From JACVRW01 sp052038485 (GTDB taxonomy: Bacteria > Actinomycetota > Thermoleophilia > Solirubrobacterales > Thermoleophilaceae), in assembly GCA_052038485.1 (NCBI GenBank), contig JBQGCL010000039.1, positions 13,542 to 77,541 of the forward strand: a stretch of DNA of 64,000 bases, given 5' to 3'. This document shows, piece after piece, positions 52,900 to 60,276 of this stretch. Every line of letters begins with the position of its first letter. Within the stretch, counting starts at the first letter, position 1. A program made the translations under genes and the position numbers. Under the pieces are notes generated by a model. The model did not search any database, was not told the DNA's origin, and saw only the letters and a program-made list of their open reading frames with translations.

Positions 52900-54054
52900 A
52901 TGAGCGAAGGCCGAAGCGGCGCGGTTGAGGCGATGAGCGACGCGGTGCTGGCGATCGCAGGCGAGCGCTCGGTCGACACGGTGCTCCAGCGCATCGTGCA
53001 CACGGCGCGCGAGCTGGTCCGGGCCCGCTACGCGGCGCTCGGCGTGCCGGACGGCGAGGGCAAGTTCGCCCGCTTCATCACCTCCGGGATGACCGAGCAG
53101 GAGGTCGCCTCGATGGGCCCGCTCCCACGCACGCACGGCCTGCTGGGGGCGACGCTCGAGTCGCGCGAGTCGTACCGGACGCCCGACATCAAGAGCGACC
53201 CGCGCTTTCGCGGCTGGTGGCCGGCCGCGCATCCGGTGATGGCCTCGTTCCTCGGGGTGCCGATCGTCAGCCGCGGCGAGGTCGTCGGCGCCTTCTACCT
53301 GACCGACAAGGAGGGCGCTCCGGAGTTCGACGCGGAGGACCAGCGGCTGATCGAGATGCTCGCTCCGCACGCGGCGGTGGCGATGGAGAACGCCCGCCTG
53401 TACGAGCGCAGCCGCGAGCTGTCGATCGTCGAGGAGCGCAACCGGCTCGCGCGCGAGCTGCACGACTCGCTCGTGCAGAAGCTGTTCGGGGTCGTGCTCG
53501 CGGCCCAGTCGGCGGGGACGCTGCTCGATCGCGACGCCGAGGGCGTCCGCGAGCAGGTCAGGGTCGTGCAGGAGCTGGCGCAGGAGGCTGTCGTGGAGCT
53601 GCGCTCGCTCGTCTTCCAGCTGCGTCCGGCGGAGATCGAGACCGAGGGCCTCGGCGCGGCGCTGCGCAAGCACGTGGAGCTGCTGCGCAGGGCCCACCAC
53701 GCACCGATCGCGCTCGAGCTGACCGGGGAGCCGCGCCTGCGACCGGGCGTGGACGAGGAGGTCTTTCGGATCGCGCAGGAGTCCCTCCAGAACGCACTGC
53801 TGCACGCGCGCGCCGGAGAGATCTCGCTGCGTCTCGACGAGAGCCCCGGCGGCCTGGTGCTCACGGTCGCCGACGACGGGGTGGGCTTCGAGCCGGACGA
53901 GTCCGGCTTGCGGTCGCGCCGGCTCGGTTTGACGTCGATGGAGGAGCGCGCGCGGGCCCTGGGGGCGCGGTTGCGGATCGAGTCGGCGCCCGGCGCCGGC
54001 ACGACGATCGAGCTGGGGGTGGACTGTGACGCCGATACGCGTCCTGATCGCTGA
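52900..54054 (+). CDS. GAF-domain sensor histidine kinase (DevS/NarX-like)
   Basis: A 384-residue cytoplasmic kinase with one GAF domain (about 20-165) and a HisKA_3/HATPase module. The phosphorylated residue is His188 in RLARELHDSLVQ; the ATP-binding N-box and G-box are visible (QESLQNALLHA, DDGVGFEPD). The segment HPVMASFLGVPI matches the DevS/DosT-type GAF, whose proximal histidine binds heme; whether His111 does so here is untested. The gene overlaps its response regulator by 29 bases, so the two form a pair. Lacks membrane helices, so it senses a cytoplasmic signal. Confidence 0.92.
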   Translation: MSEGRSGAVEAMSDAVLAIAGERSVDTVLQRIVHTARELVRARYAALGVPDGEGKFARFITSGMTEQEVASMGPLPRTHGLLGATLESRESYRTPDIKSDPRFRGWWPAAHPVMASFLGVPIVSRGEVVGAFYLTDKEGAPEFDAEDQRLIEMLAPHAAVAMENARLYERSRELSIVEERNRLARELHDSLVQKLFGVVLAAQSAGTLLDRDAEGVREQVRVVQELAQEAVVELRSLVFQLRPAEIETEGLGAALRKHVELLRRAHHAPIALELTGEPRLRPGVDEEVFRIAQESLQNALLHARAGEISLRLDESPGGLVLTVADDGVGFEPDESGLRSRRLGLTSMEERARALGARLRIESAPGAGTTIELGVDCDADTRPDR

Positions 54055-54667
54055 CGACCACGCGGTCGTGCGGCAGGGCCTGCGCACCTTCCTCGAGCTC
54101 CAGGACGACATCGAGGTCGTGGCCGACGTGCCCGACGGAGAGGCGGCGCTGCGCGCGGCGTCGGAGTACGAGCCGGATGTCGTGCTGATGGACCTGGTCA
54201 TGCCGGGTGGCGGTGGGGTCGAGGCGATCCGGGCGCTGCGCGAGCGGCGCCCCGAGGCGCGCGTGCTCGTGCTGACGAGCTTCCTCGACGACGAGAAGCT
54301 GTTTCCGGCCGTGCGGGCCGGGGCGGCGGGCTACCTACTGAAGGACGTGGAGCCGGCCGAGCTGGTGCGCGCGATCCGCACCGTGGACGACGGCGAGGCA
54401 CTGCTGCACCCGGCGGTCGCCGCGCGTCTGATGGAGGAGTTCGCCGAGACGGAGCGGCCGGCCGCCGACGAGGCGCTCACGGCACGCGAGCGCGAGGTGC
54501 TCGAGCTGATTGCGCGCGGGCTGTCCAACAAGCTGATCGCGCGCGATCTCGAGATCGCCGAGAAGACCGTCAAGACGCACGTGAGCAGCATCCTCGGCAA
54601 GCTCGGGCTGACCGATCGCACCCAGGCGGCGCTCTACGCGGTGCGCTCGGGGCTGATCGAGTCCTAA
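54026..54667 (+). CDS. NarL/LuxR-family response regulator
   Basis: A 213-residue response regulator. The receiver domain has Asp10-Asp11, phospho-acceptor Asp56 (VLMDLVMP), Thr/Ser near 84 and Lys106; the LuxR-type helix-turn-helix (LTAREREVLELIARGLSNKL, then KTVKTHVSSIL) occupies the last 65 residues. Start GTG 54026 lies inside the kinase gene. Cognate partner of the GAF kinase; its targets are not evident, and no dyad site was seen in the adjacent upstream region other than the GC hairpin. Confidence 0.93.
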   Translation: MTPIRVLIADDHAVVRQGLRTFLELQDDIEVVADVPDGEAALRAASEYEPDVVLMDLVMPGGGGVEAIRALRERRPEARVLVLTSFLDDEKLFPAVRAGAAGYLLKDVEPAELVRAIRTVDDGEALLHPAVAARLMEEFAETERPAADEALTAREREVLELIARGLSNKLIARDLEIAEKTVKTHVSSILGKLGLTDRTQAALYAVRSGLIES

Positions 54668-54703
54668 GACCAATTCCCGATGGTGGCGGGCGGGGTGGCG
54701 GCC

Positions 54704-54709
54704 TAGCCT
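54704..54709 (+). promoter_or_regulatory. -10 box of the SDR gene
   Basis: TAGCCT, eight bases before ATG 54718 but only two before ATG 54712, so the second ATG is the likely leaderless start. Confidence 0.4.
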
Positions 54710-54717
54710 CGATGTCG

Positions 54718-55398
54718 ATGGCTTCGACAGCGATCGTCACCGGTGCGTCACGCGGGCTGGGGCTCGCCCTGACGCGTGTGCTCGCACGGCTCGGCTGGCG
54801 CGTCGTGATCGACGCGCGGCGGCTGCCGCGGCTGCCAGTGGGGCTGAGCGGCGACGTCGTGGCGCTCGCCGGGGACGTGGCCGACGCCGACCACCGGCGC
54901 GCGCTGGTCGAGGCGGCCGGCGGACAGATCGACCTGCTGGTCAACAACGCGAGCGAGCTGGGTCCGAGCCCGCTGCCGGCGCTGGCGGACTACCCGCCGG
55001 CCGCTCTCGAGCGCGTGTACTCGGTCAACGTGCTGGCGCCGCTGGCGCTGACGCAGCTGGCGCTGCCGCTGATGCCGGCGGGCGGGCGCGTGATCAACGT
55101 GACGTCCGACGCGGCCGTCGAGCCCTACGAGGGCTGGGGCGGCTACGGATCGTCGAAGGCGGCGCTGGAGCAGGTCACGCGCGTGCTGGCGGCCGAGCAC
55201 CCCGAGCTGCGGATCTACGCGGTCGACCCCGGCGACATGCGCACCCGCATGCACCAGGACGCCTTCCCGGGCGAGGACATCTCGGACCGGCCGCCGCCCG
55301 AGGACAGCGTTCCCGGCCTGATGGCGCTGATCGAGGGCGACCTGCCAAGCGGCCGCTACGCGGCCCGCGAGCTGGCCGGCGCGGCGGCGGGATCATGA
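54718..55398 (+). CDS. short-chain dehydrogenase/reductase
   Basis: A 226-residue classical SDR: cofactor motif TGASRGLG (8-15), NNAS, and the Ser130/Tyr143/Lys147 triad (GGYGSSKAAL). DAR after the second strand suggests preference for NAD(H) over NADP(H), tentatively. ATG 54718 is chosen over 54712 from promoter spacing. The stop overlaps the QueA-like gene in ATGA. Substrate unknown; the coupling hints at a shared pathway, but QueA chemistry does not need an SDR. Confidence 0.88.
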   Translation: MASTAIVTGASRGLGLALTRVLARLGWRVVIDARRLPRLPVGLSGDVVALAGDVADADHRRALVEAAGGQIDLLVNNASELGPSPLPALADYPPAALERVYSVNVLAPLALTQLALPLMPAGGRVINVTSDAAVEPYEGWGGYGSSKAALEQVTRVLAAEHPELRIYAVDPGDMRTRMHQDAFPGEDISDRPPPEDSVPGLMALIEGDLPSGRYAARELAGAAAGS

Positions 55399-56474
55399 GG
55401 GCGGCGCTCGCTGCTGTCGAGCCCGCTCGCGGACACGGGCTCCCCGAGCCCGCTCCGGCACGGGAGCCCGCCGAGCTGCGCGGCGACGGCCGCGACGACG
55501 TGCGCCTGCTCGTCGCCCACCGCGGCGGGACGCTCCTGCACGCGGCCTTCAGCGACCTGCCCGAGCTGCTCGAGCCGGGCGACCTGCTCGCGATCAACAC
55601 CTCCGCGACGCTGCCGGCGGCGGTCCCGGTGCTCGGTGCCGATGTCGGAAGCGACCTCCGCCTCCACCTTTCCTCGCCCGCTCCGGCTCTCGCGCGCGAG
55701 CCCGCTTCCGCACCCGCCGGCGAGCGGGCTTCCACCTGGCTCGTCGAGCTCCGCCTCGACGGCGAGCGCCATGACGGCGGCGCCGAGGGTGACGTGCTCG
55801 CGCTTCCCGGTAACGCGAGTGCGACGCTCCTGCACCGCAGCGGTCGCCTCTGGCTTGCGGCCCTGCACCTGTCCGCCGCCGTGCCCCACTACCTCGCCCG
55901 CCACGGCCGGCCGATTCGTTACGGGCACACCGCGGTGGACTGGCCGCTCGACCGCTACCAGACGGTCTACGCCAACGCTCCCGGGAGCGCCGAGATGCCG
56001 AGCGCCGGCCGCGCCTTCACGCCCGAGCTGGTGACGCAGCTGGTCGCCGCCGGGATCGACGTGGCGCCCTTCGTGCTGCATACCGGCGTGTCGTCGCTCG
56101 AGGCTGGCGAGGCGCCCCATGCCGAGTGGTTCAGCGTGCCCCGCTTCAGCGCCGAGCGGATCAACCTGGCGCGGTCGCTCGGCGGCCGCGTGATCGCCGT
56201 GGGCACGACCGCCGTGCGGGCGATCGAGTCCGCTGTGGACGAGGACGGCCGCGTCGGCGAGCGCGAGGGCTGGACCGGCCTCGTCATCGAGCCCGAAACC
56301 GAGATCACGGCGATCGACGGCCTGCTGTCGGGCTTCCACGACAGCGACTCGTCGCATCTGGCGATGCTGGAGGCGATCGCGGGCCCGGACCTGCTCGCGC
56401 GGTCGTACGCGGAGGCGACCGAGACGGGCTACCTGCGCCACGAGTTCGGCGACCTGCACCTGATCCTGCCCTGA
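55395..56474 (+). CDS. QueA-like SAM-dependent ribosyltransferase-isomerase paralog
   Basis: A 359-residue homolog of QueA, the enzyme that adds the epoxycyclopentane ring precursor to queuosine tRNA. RYQTVYANAPGSAEMPSAG (187-205) and TTAVRAIESA (271-280) are clear matches. Divergences are marked: the family's PTAGLHFT reads PSAGRAFT (202-209), and the HVGAGTFRPV segment is HTGVSSLEAG with a shorter following loop. A Pro/Ala/Glu-rich insertion (94-112) is also unusual. No other queuosine genes are near, and it is coupled to an SDR, so this may act on another substrate. Confidence 0.8.
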   Translation: MRAALAAVEPARGHGLPEPAPAREPAELRGDGRDDVRLLVAHRGGTLLHAAFSDLPELLEPGDLLAINTSATLPAAVPVLGADVGSDLRLHLSSPAPALAREPASAPAGERASTWLVELRLDGERHDGGAEGDVLALPGNASATLLHRSGRLWLAALHLSAAVPHYLARHGRPIRYGHTAVDWPLDRYQTVYANAPGSAEMPSAGRAFTPELVTQLVAAGIDVAPFVLHTGVSSLEAGEAPHAEWFSVPRFSAERINLARSLGGRVIAVGTTAVRAIESAVDEDGRVGEREGWTGLVIEPETEITAIDGLLSGFHDSDSSHLAMLEAIAGPDLLARSYAEATETGYLRHEFGDLHLILP

Positions 56475-56478
56475 TGGG

Positions 56479-57246
56479 TCAGGCGGGCGCGGTGGCTGTG
56501 AAGCAGAACTGGATGCAGGCGAAGTAGGACTCGCCGTGCGCGTGCAGCTCACGCTGCTCCTGCGCCCAGAGCTGAGCCTCGTCAGTTCCAACGAACCCGG
56601 CCATCAGCGGCACCAGCGCACCGGCGTAGCTCTCCTCGTCTACGTCATCGGTGGCGAACGCGTGCCCCCGCATCGCGACTTCTTCGAAGCCGGCCGCCCG
56701 CAGCTGCGCCGACAGGGTACGCGGCAGCGACGGGTCTGAGAGGTGCTCGTCCCATGCCGCCAGGAAGCGCTCCATGCGCGCCGGGTCCTTCGAGTGCCAG
56801 GAGACCGTCGCCCAGTCGACGTCCCAGATCACGACCCGCCCGCTGGGGCGCAGGACACGCCGCAGCTCGGCGAGGGCGGCCGGGATGTCGGAGACGTACT
56901 CGAGCACCTGGACCGACAGGGCGCGGTCGAAGTCGGCGTCGCCGACCGGCAGGGCGGTGACGTCGCCCTCGTGGAACTCGACGTTGGGGTGGCCCTCGCA
57001 GCGCTTGGCCGAGAGCGCGAGCATGGGGGCGCTGGCATCCACGCCGACGACCGACCCCTCCGGCCCGACCCGCTCGAGGGTCTCGGCCACGTAGAAGCCC
57101 GGCCCGCAACCGGCGTCGAGCACGCGATCGCCGGGCTGCGCCGCGAGCGCCTCGTGAACGAGCGCCCGCCGCCGCAGGATGTCGCGCCGGCGATAGACGA
57201 CCTCCATCTCGCGCGCGAGATCTTCGTTGAACTCGAGCTGGCCCAT
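56479..57246 (-). CDS. class I SAM-dependent methyltransferase
   Basis: A 255-residue Rossmann-fold methyltransferase of the Methyltransf_11/25 type: motif I LDAGCGPGFY, acidic residue after strand 2 (VVGVDAS), motif II/III FDRALSVQVLEYV and LRPSGRVVIWDVDW. The N-terminal helices resemble ubiquinone/menaquinone or arsenite-type methyltransferases, but no specific substrate motif is seen. ATG 57246 follows a TAGGCT box by eight bases. Divergent from exonuclease III with a 19-base spacer. Confidence 0.88.
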   Translation of the reverse strand: MGQLEFNEDLAREMEVVYRRRDILRRRALVHEALAAQPGDRVLDAGCGPGFYVAETLERVGPEGSVVGVDASAPMLALSAKRCEGHPNVEFHEGDVTALPVGDADFDRALSVQVLEYVSDIPAALAELRRVLRPSGRVVIWDVDWATVSWHSKDPARMERFLAAWDEHLSDPSLPRTLSAQLRAAGFEEVAMRGHAFATDDVDEESYAGALVPLMAGFVGTDEAQLWAQEQRELHAHGESYFACIQFCFTATAPA

Positions 57247-57254
57247 ACGCTGTG

Positions 57255-57260
57255 AGCCTA
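57255..57260 (-). promoter_or_regulatory. -10 box of the methyltransferase gene
   Basis: TAGGCT on the minus strand, eight bases before ATG 57246, in the 19-base divergent spacer with xthA. Confidence 0.4.
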
Positions 57261-57265
57261 ACCCC

Positions 57266-58132
57266 ATGCGCATCGCCACCTGGAACGTCAACTCCGTCAA
57301 GCAGCGCGTGCCGCGGCTGCTGCCCTGGCTCGACGAGCGCCGCCCCGACGTGGTCTGCCTCCAGGAGACCAAGCTCGCTGACGAGGCCTTCGCCGAGCTG
57401 CTCGGCGAGGAACTGTCTCAGCGCGGCTACGAGGTCGCCACCCACGGCGAGGCCACCTGGAACGGCGTGGCGATCCTCTCGCGGGCCGGCCTGGACGACG
57501 TGGTCACCGGTCTCGCCGACGCGCCGGGCTTCCCGCACCCCGAGGCACGCGCGATCGCCGCGACCTGCGGCGGCATCCGCGTGGTCTCGGTCTACGTCCC
57601 CAACGGACGCGAGCCGGGCTCAGAGCACTACGAGTACAAGCTCGCCTGGCTGGCGGCGCTGCGCGCGGTGGTCGCCGAGCAGGCCGACTCGACGATCGTC
57701 TGCGGCGACATGAACATCGCGCCCACCGACGACGACGTCTTCGACCCGGAGGCCTACGAGGGCGAGACGCACGTCACGCCGCGCGAGCGAGCCGCTCTCG
57801 CCGAGCTCGAGAGCGTCGGCCTGCGCGACGTCGTCCGCGACCGATGGCCGGGGGAGCGCATCTTCACCTACTGGGATTACCGCGCCGGGATGTTCCATCA
57901 GGACCTCGGGATGCGGATCGACCTGGTGCTGGCCGGCGAGCCGGTGGCCGAGCGCGTCCGCGCGGCTTGGGTCGACCGCCAGGCCCGCAAGGGCAGCGGG
58001 CCGAGCGATCACGCGCCCGTGATCGTCGACCTCGACGAGGCGCCCGACGGCGACATCGGCCCGGTGGTGCCGCCGCCGTCGCGGCCGGTGGTCAAGCGCG
58101 GTGCGAAGAAGCTGCCGCAGGCGAAGGCCTAG
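57266..58132 (+). CDS. xthA: exodeoxyribonuclease III (AP endonuclease)
   Basis: A 288-residue Xth-family AP endonuclease/3'-exonuclease of base-excision repair. Asn7 (ATWNVNSVKQR), Glu34 (CLQETKL), the GDMNIAP catalytic segment and the closing SDHAPV histidine are all present. A 35-residue Pro/Lys-rich tail extends beyond the usual end. ATG 57266 starts exactly at the first strand. Convergent with a LigD-type polymerase gene, sharing the CTAG at 58129-58132; both act on DNA ends or gaps. Confidence 0.95.
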   Translation: MRIATWNVNSVKQRVPRLLPWLDERRPDVVCLQETKLADEAFAELLGEELSQRGYEVATHGEATWNGVAILSRAGLDDVVTGLADAPGFPHPEARAIAATCGGIRVVSVYVPNGREPGSEHYEYKLAWLAALRAVVAEQADSTIVCGDMNIAPTDDDVFDPEAYEGETHVTPRERAALAELESVGLRDVVRDRWPGERIFTYWDYRAGMFHQDLGMRIDLVLAGEPVAERVRAAWVDRQARKGSGPSDHAPVIVDLDEAPDGDIGPVVPPPSRPVVKRGAKKLPQAKA

Positions 58133-59196
58133 TCGGCCTTCTTGCGGTCGCGGTCGCGCGACGGCTGCACGCGCTTCGGCTCGCCCGGCATCTTCGGATA
58201 GTCGGGCGGGTACGGCATGTCGCCCCGGCCCTCGGCCTCGTTGCGCTCGTACATCTCGAGGAGCGGCTCGAGCGAGTGTGAAACGTCGTCGATCGCCGCG
58301 TGACGGTCGCCGGCCTCCGCGAAGCGCGCCGGCATGGTCGCGACCGTGAAGTCCTCTGGGACCGCGTCGGCGAGCTCGTCCCAGGTCAGCGGCGCCGACA
58401 CCGGCGCACCCGCCCTCGGGCGGATGCTGTAGGCCGAGGCGATCGTGCGGTCGCGGGCGTTCTGGTTGTAGTCGACGAAGATGCGCTCGCCGCGCTCCTC
58501 CTTCCACCAATTGGTGGTGACCTGCTCAGGCAGGCGCCGCTCGAGCTCGCGGCCGAAGGCGATCGCGGCGTGCCGCACGTCGGTGAACGTCCAGCGCGGC
58601 TCGATCCGGACGTAGATGTGGACCCCACGCCCGCCCGACGTCTTGGGGAAGCCGACGAAGCCGAGCTCGTCGAGGACGGCGCGCGCCTCGCCGGCCACGC
58701 GCACGGCGTCCGGGTAGTCGGTGCCGGGCTGGGGGTCCAGGTCGATGCGCAGCTCGTCCGGATGGTCGACGTCGTCGCTGCGGACCGGCCACGGGTGGAA
58801 CGTGATCGTCCCCATCTGCGCGCACCACCCTACGACCGCTATCTCGGTGGGGCAGATCTCGTCGGCGTGCCGGCCCGAGGGAAACTCGATGCGCGCTGTC
58901 TCAAGGTACTCGGGCGCCCCGCGCGGGACGCGCTTCTGGAAGAACGCGTCACCGCCGCCCTTCTCGCGCGTCGACAGCACGATGCCGGGGTGGACCCCCT
59001 TGGGCCAGCGCTCGAGCGTGGTCGGCCGCTGCCGCAGCGCGCGCAGGATGCCGTCCTCGACGGCCAGGTAGTACTCGACGACGTCGAGCTTGGTCAGCTC
59101 GGGCGTGCGCTCGGTCTTCGGGAAGATCACCCGATCCGGACTCGACACCCGCAGCTCGCGGCCGCCGGCGTCGACGGTCGTCGCCTCCGCTGCCAT
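58129..59196 (-). CDS. stand-alone LigD-type polymerase (AEP/PolDom) protein
   Basis: A 355-residue archaeo-eukaryotic-primase-fold polymerase equivalent to the PolDom of LigD. Landmarks: DRVIFPKTERTPELTKLDVV, FFQKRVPRG, the metal-binding Asp152-x-Asp154 (IDLDPQPG), KTSGGRGVHIYV and RTIASAYSIRPR. Ligase and phosphoesterase domains are absent and no Ku gene is nearby. Such separate polymerases (mycobacterial PolD1/PolD2-like) add ribonucleotides and fill gaps in repair. ATG 59196 has a TACAAC box at seven bases. Convergent with xthA. Confidence 0.92.
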   Translation of the reverse strand: MAAEATTVDAGGRELRVSSPDRVIFPKTERTPELTKLDVVEYYLAVEDGILRALRQRPTTLERWPKGVHPGIVLSTREKGGGDAFFQKRVPRGAPEYLETARIEFPSGRHADEICPTEIAVVGWCAQMGTITFHPWPVRSDDVDHPDELRIDLDPQPGTDYPDAVRVAGEARAVLDELGFVGFPKTSGGRGVHIYVRIEPRWTFTDVRHAAIAFGRELERRLPEQVTTNWWKEERGERIFVDYNQNARDRTIASAYSIRPRAGAPVSAPLTWDELADAVPEDFTVATMPARFAEAGDRHAAIDDVSHSLEPLLEMYERNEAEGRGDMPYPPDYPKMPGEPKRVQPSRDRDRKKAD

Positions 59197-59219
59197 GCGC
59201 TGAGTTGTACGGCAAAGCG

Positions 59220-59225
59220 TAGGAT
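59220..59225 (+). promoter_or_regulatory. -10 box of the AHSA1-like gene
   Basis: TAGGAT, six bases before ATG 59232. The divergent LigD-like gene has TACAAC seven bases before its start (59209-59204), so both promoters share a 35-base spacer. Confidence 0.4.
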
Positions 59226-59231
59226 CGCCGT

Positions 59232-59672
59232 ATGCCGGCCGATGGGGTTTCGCTGGAGCTGACGCGGATGCTTCCGGCCCCGCGTGAGCGCGCATTCGAG
59301 TTCTGCGCAGACGCCGCCCTGCTCGCCAGGTGGTGGGGCCCGAGCGGGTTCGGCATCCCGACTATCGACTTCGTCCCACGCGTCGGCAGGGCCTACCGCA
59401 TCGAGATGCAGCCACCGGACGGTGACGCCTTCGCGCTGACTGGCACGTTTCGCGAGGTCGACGTCCCCTCGCGCCTTGCGTTCACGTTCGAGTGGGAGCC
59501 CGCCGACCCGGACGATCAGGAGACCGTGGCGGAGCTCGCGTTCGAGGCGATCGGCGACTCGACCAGGGTCCAACTGCGCCAAGGCCCGTTCAAGACCGAA
59601 GCGCGACGCGCGCTGCACCGCGACGGCTGGACGGAGTCGCTCGACAAGCTGGCAGCTCGCCTCGTCGAATAG
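59232..59672 (+). CDS. AHSA1-type SRPBCC protein
   Basis: A 146-residue START-fold protein of the activator-of-Hsp90-ATPase-1-like group, recognised by PAPRERAFEFCADAALLARWWGP and GTFREVDVPSRLAFTFEWEP. There is no Hsp90 gene near; bacterial members are ligand-binding proteins of diverse use, often paired with ArsR regulators, which is not the case here. Divergent from the LigD-like polymerase. Confidence 0.85.
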   Translation: MPADGVSLELTRMLPAPRERAFEFCADAALLARWWGPSGFGIPTIDFVPRVGRAYRIEMQPPDGDAFALTGTFREVDVPSRLAFTFEWEPADPDDQETVAELAFEAIGDSTRVQLRQGPFKTEARRALHRDGWTESLDKLAARLVE

Positions 59673-59716
59673 CGGCGCGAGCGCCGGCAAGCCGCGAGCG
59701 TGGGATACTCGCCGGC

Positions 59717-60265
59717 ATGGCCTGGCGCGTCCTGATGGTCGCCGCCGTCTCGCTCGCGACACTCGTGAACGCCGCCCCGGCGACCGCGAGGAAGCCCGTC
59801 CTCAAGAACGCCTGCAAGCTCGTTACGGACGCCGAGATCAAGGACCTCATGGGGCGGAGGCCGATCGCGAAGCAAGGCGGGACCGCGGAGGGCTGCGTGT
59901 GGCAGACGAGGCGCATGATCCCGGGCGACAACGGCCGAAATGGGGAGGCCGCCGGCCTGACGCTCAGCGGCTTCAAGAAGCTGTCCGACGCCAAGTACTT
60001 CGTCGACGCCGTCGCCAGGCCGGGCGGCTGCGGCGAGCCGGACCCGTTCCTGCCGACCCGCAACCGCGAACTCGGCGACGAGGCCTACCTCGTGGGCTGC
60101 AACTCGAACATCGCCTTCCGCCTTGGCCACATCGTGGGCGAGGTCAACACGTACACGAACGACGTCAAGGAAGAGAGCCGGGCCGACACGCGACGCACGA
60201 CGTCGCTGACCCGCAAGGCCGTCAAGCGGCTGCGCCGCTACCGCTGCGGATCGCTCTGCCGCTGA
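59717..60265 (+). CDS. secreted protein, DUF3558-like
   Basis: A 182-residue exported protein (signal peptide 1-25, cleaved near ATA). Mature part starts NACKLVTDAEIKDLMGR and later has GGTAEGCVW, which resembles DUF3558-type proteins of actinobacteria (CxLLT, then a Gly, Cys and Trp core); it lacks their lipobox. Six cysteines suggest disulfides. ATG 59717 follows GATACT by seven bases. Its stop lies 11 bases from the stop of the convergent GH94-like gene. Role unknown. Confidence 0.7.
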   Translation: MAWRVLMVAAVSLATLVNAAPATARKPVLKNACKLVTDAEIKDLMGRRPIAKQGGTAEGCVWQTRRMIPGDNGRNGEAAGLTLSGFKKLSDAKYFVDAVARPGGCGEPDPFLPTRNRELGDEAYLVGCNSNIAFRLGHIVGEVNTYTNDVKEESRADTRRTTSLTRKAVKRLRRYRCGSLCR

Positions 60266-60276
60266 GCCTCCCCGGC

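Noticed and set aside
59232..59672. Hsp90 co-chaperone function for the AHSA1-like protein
   Set aside because: The name comes from a eukaryotic relative; bacterial SRPBCC members do not generally act on Hsp90 and none is encoded here.
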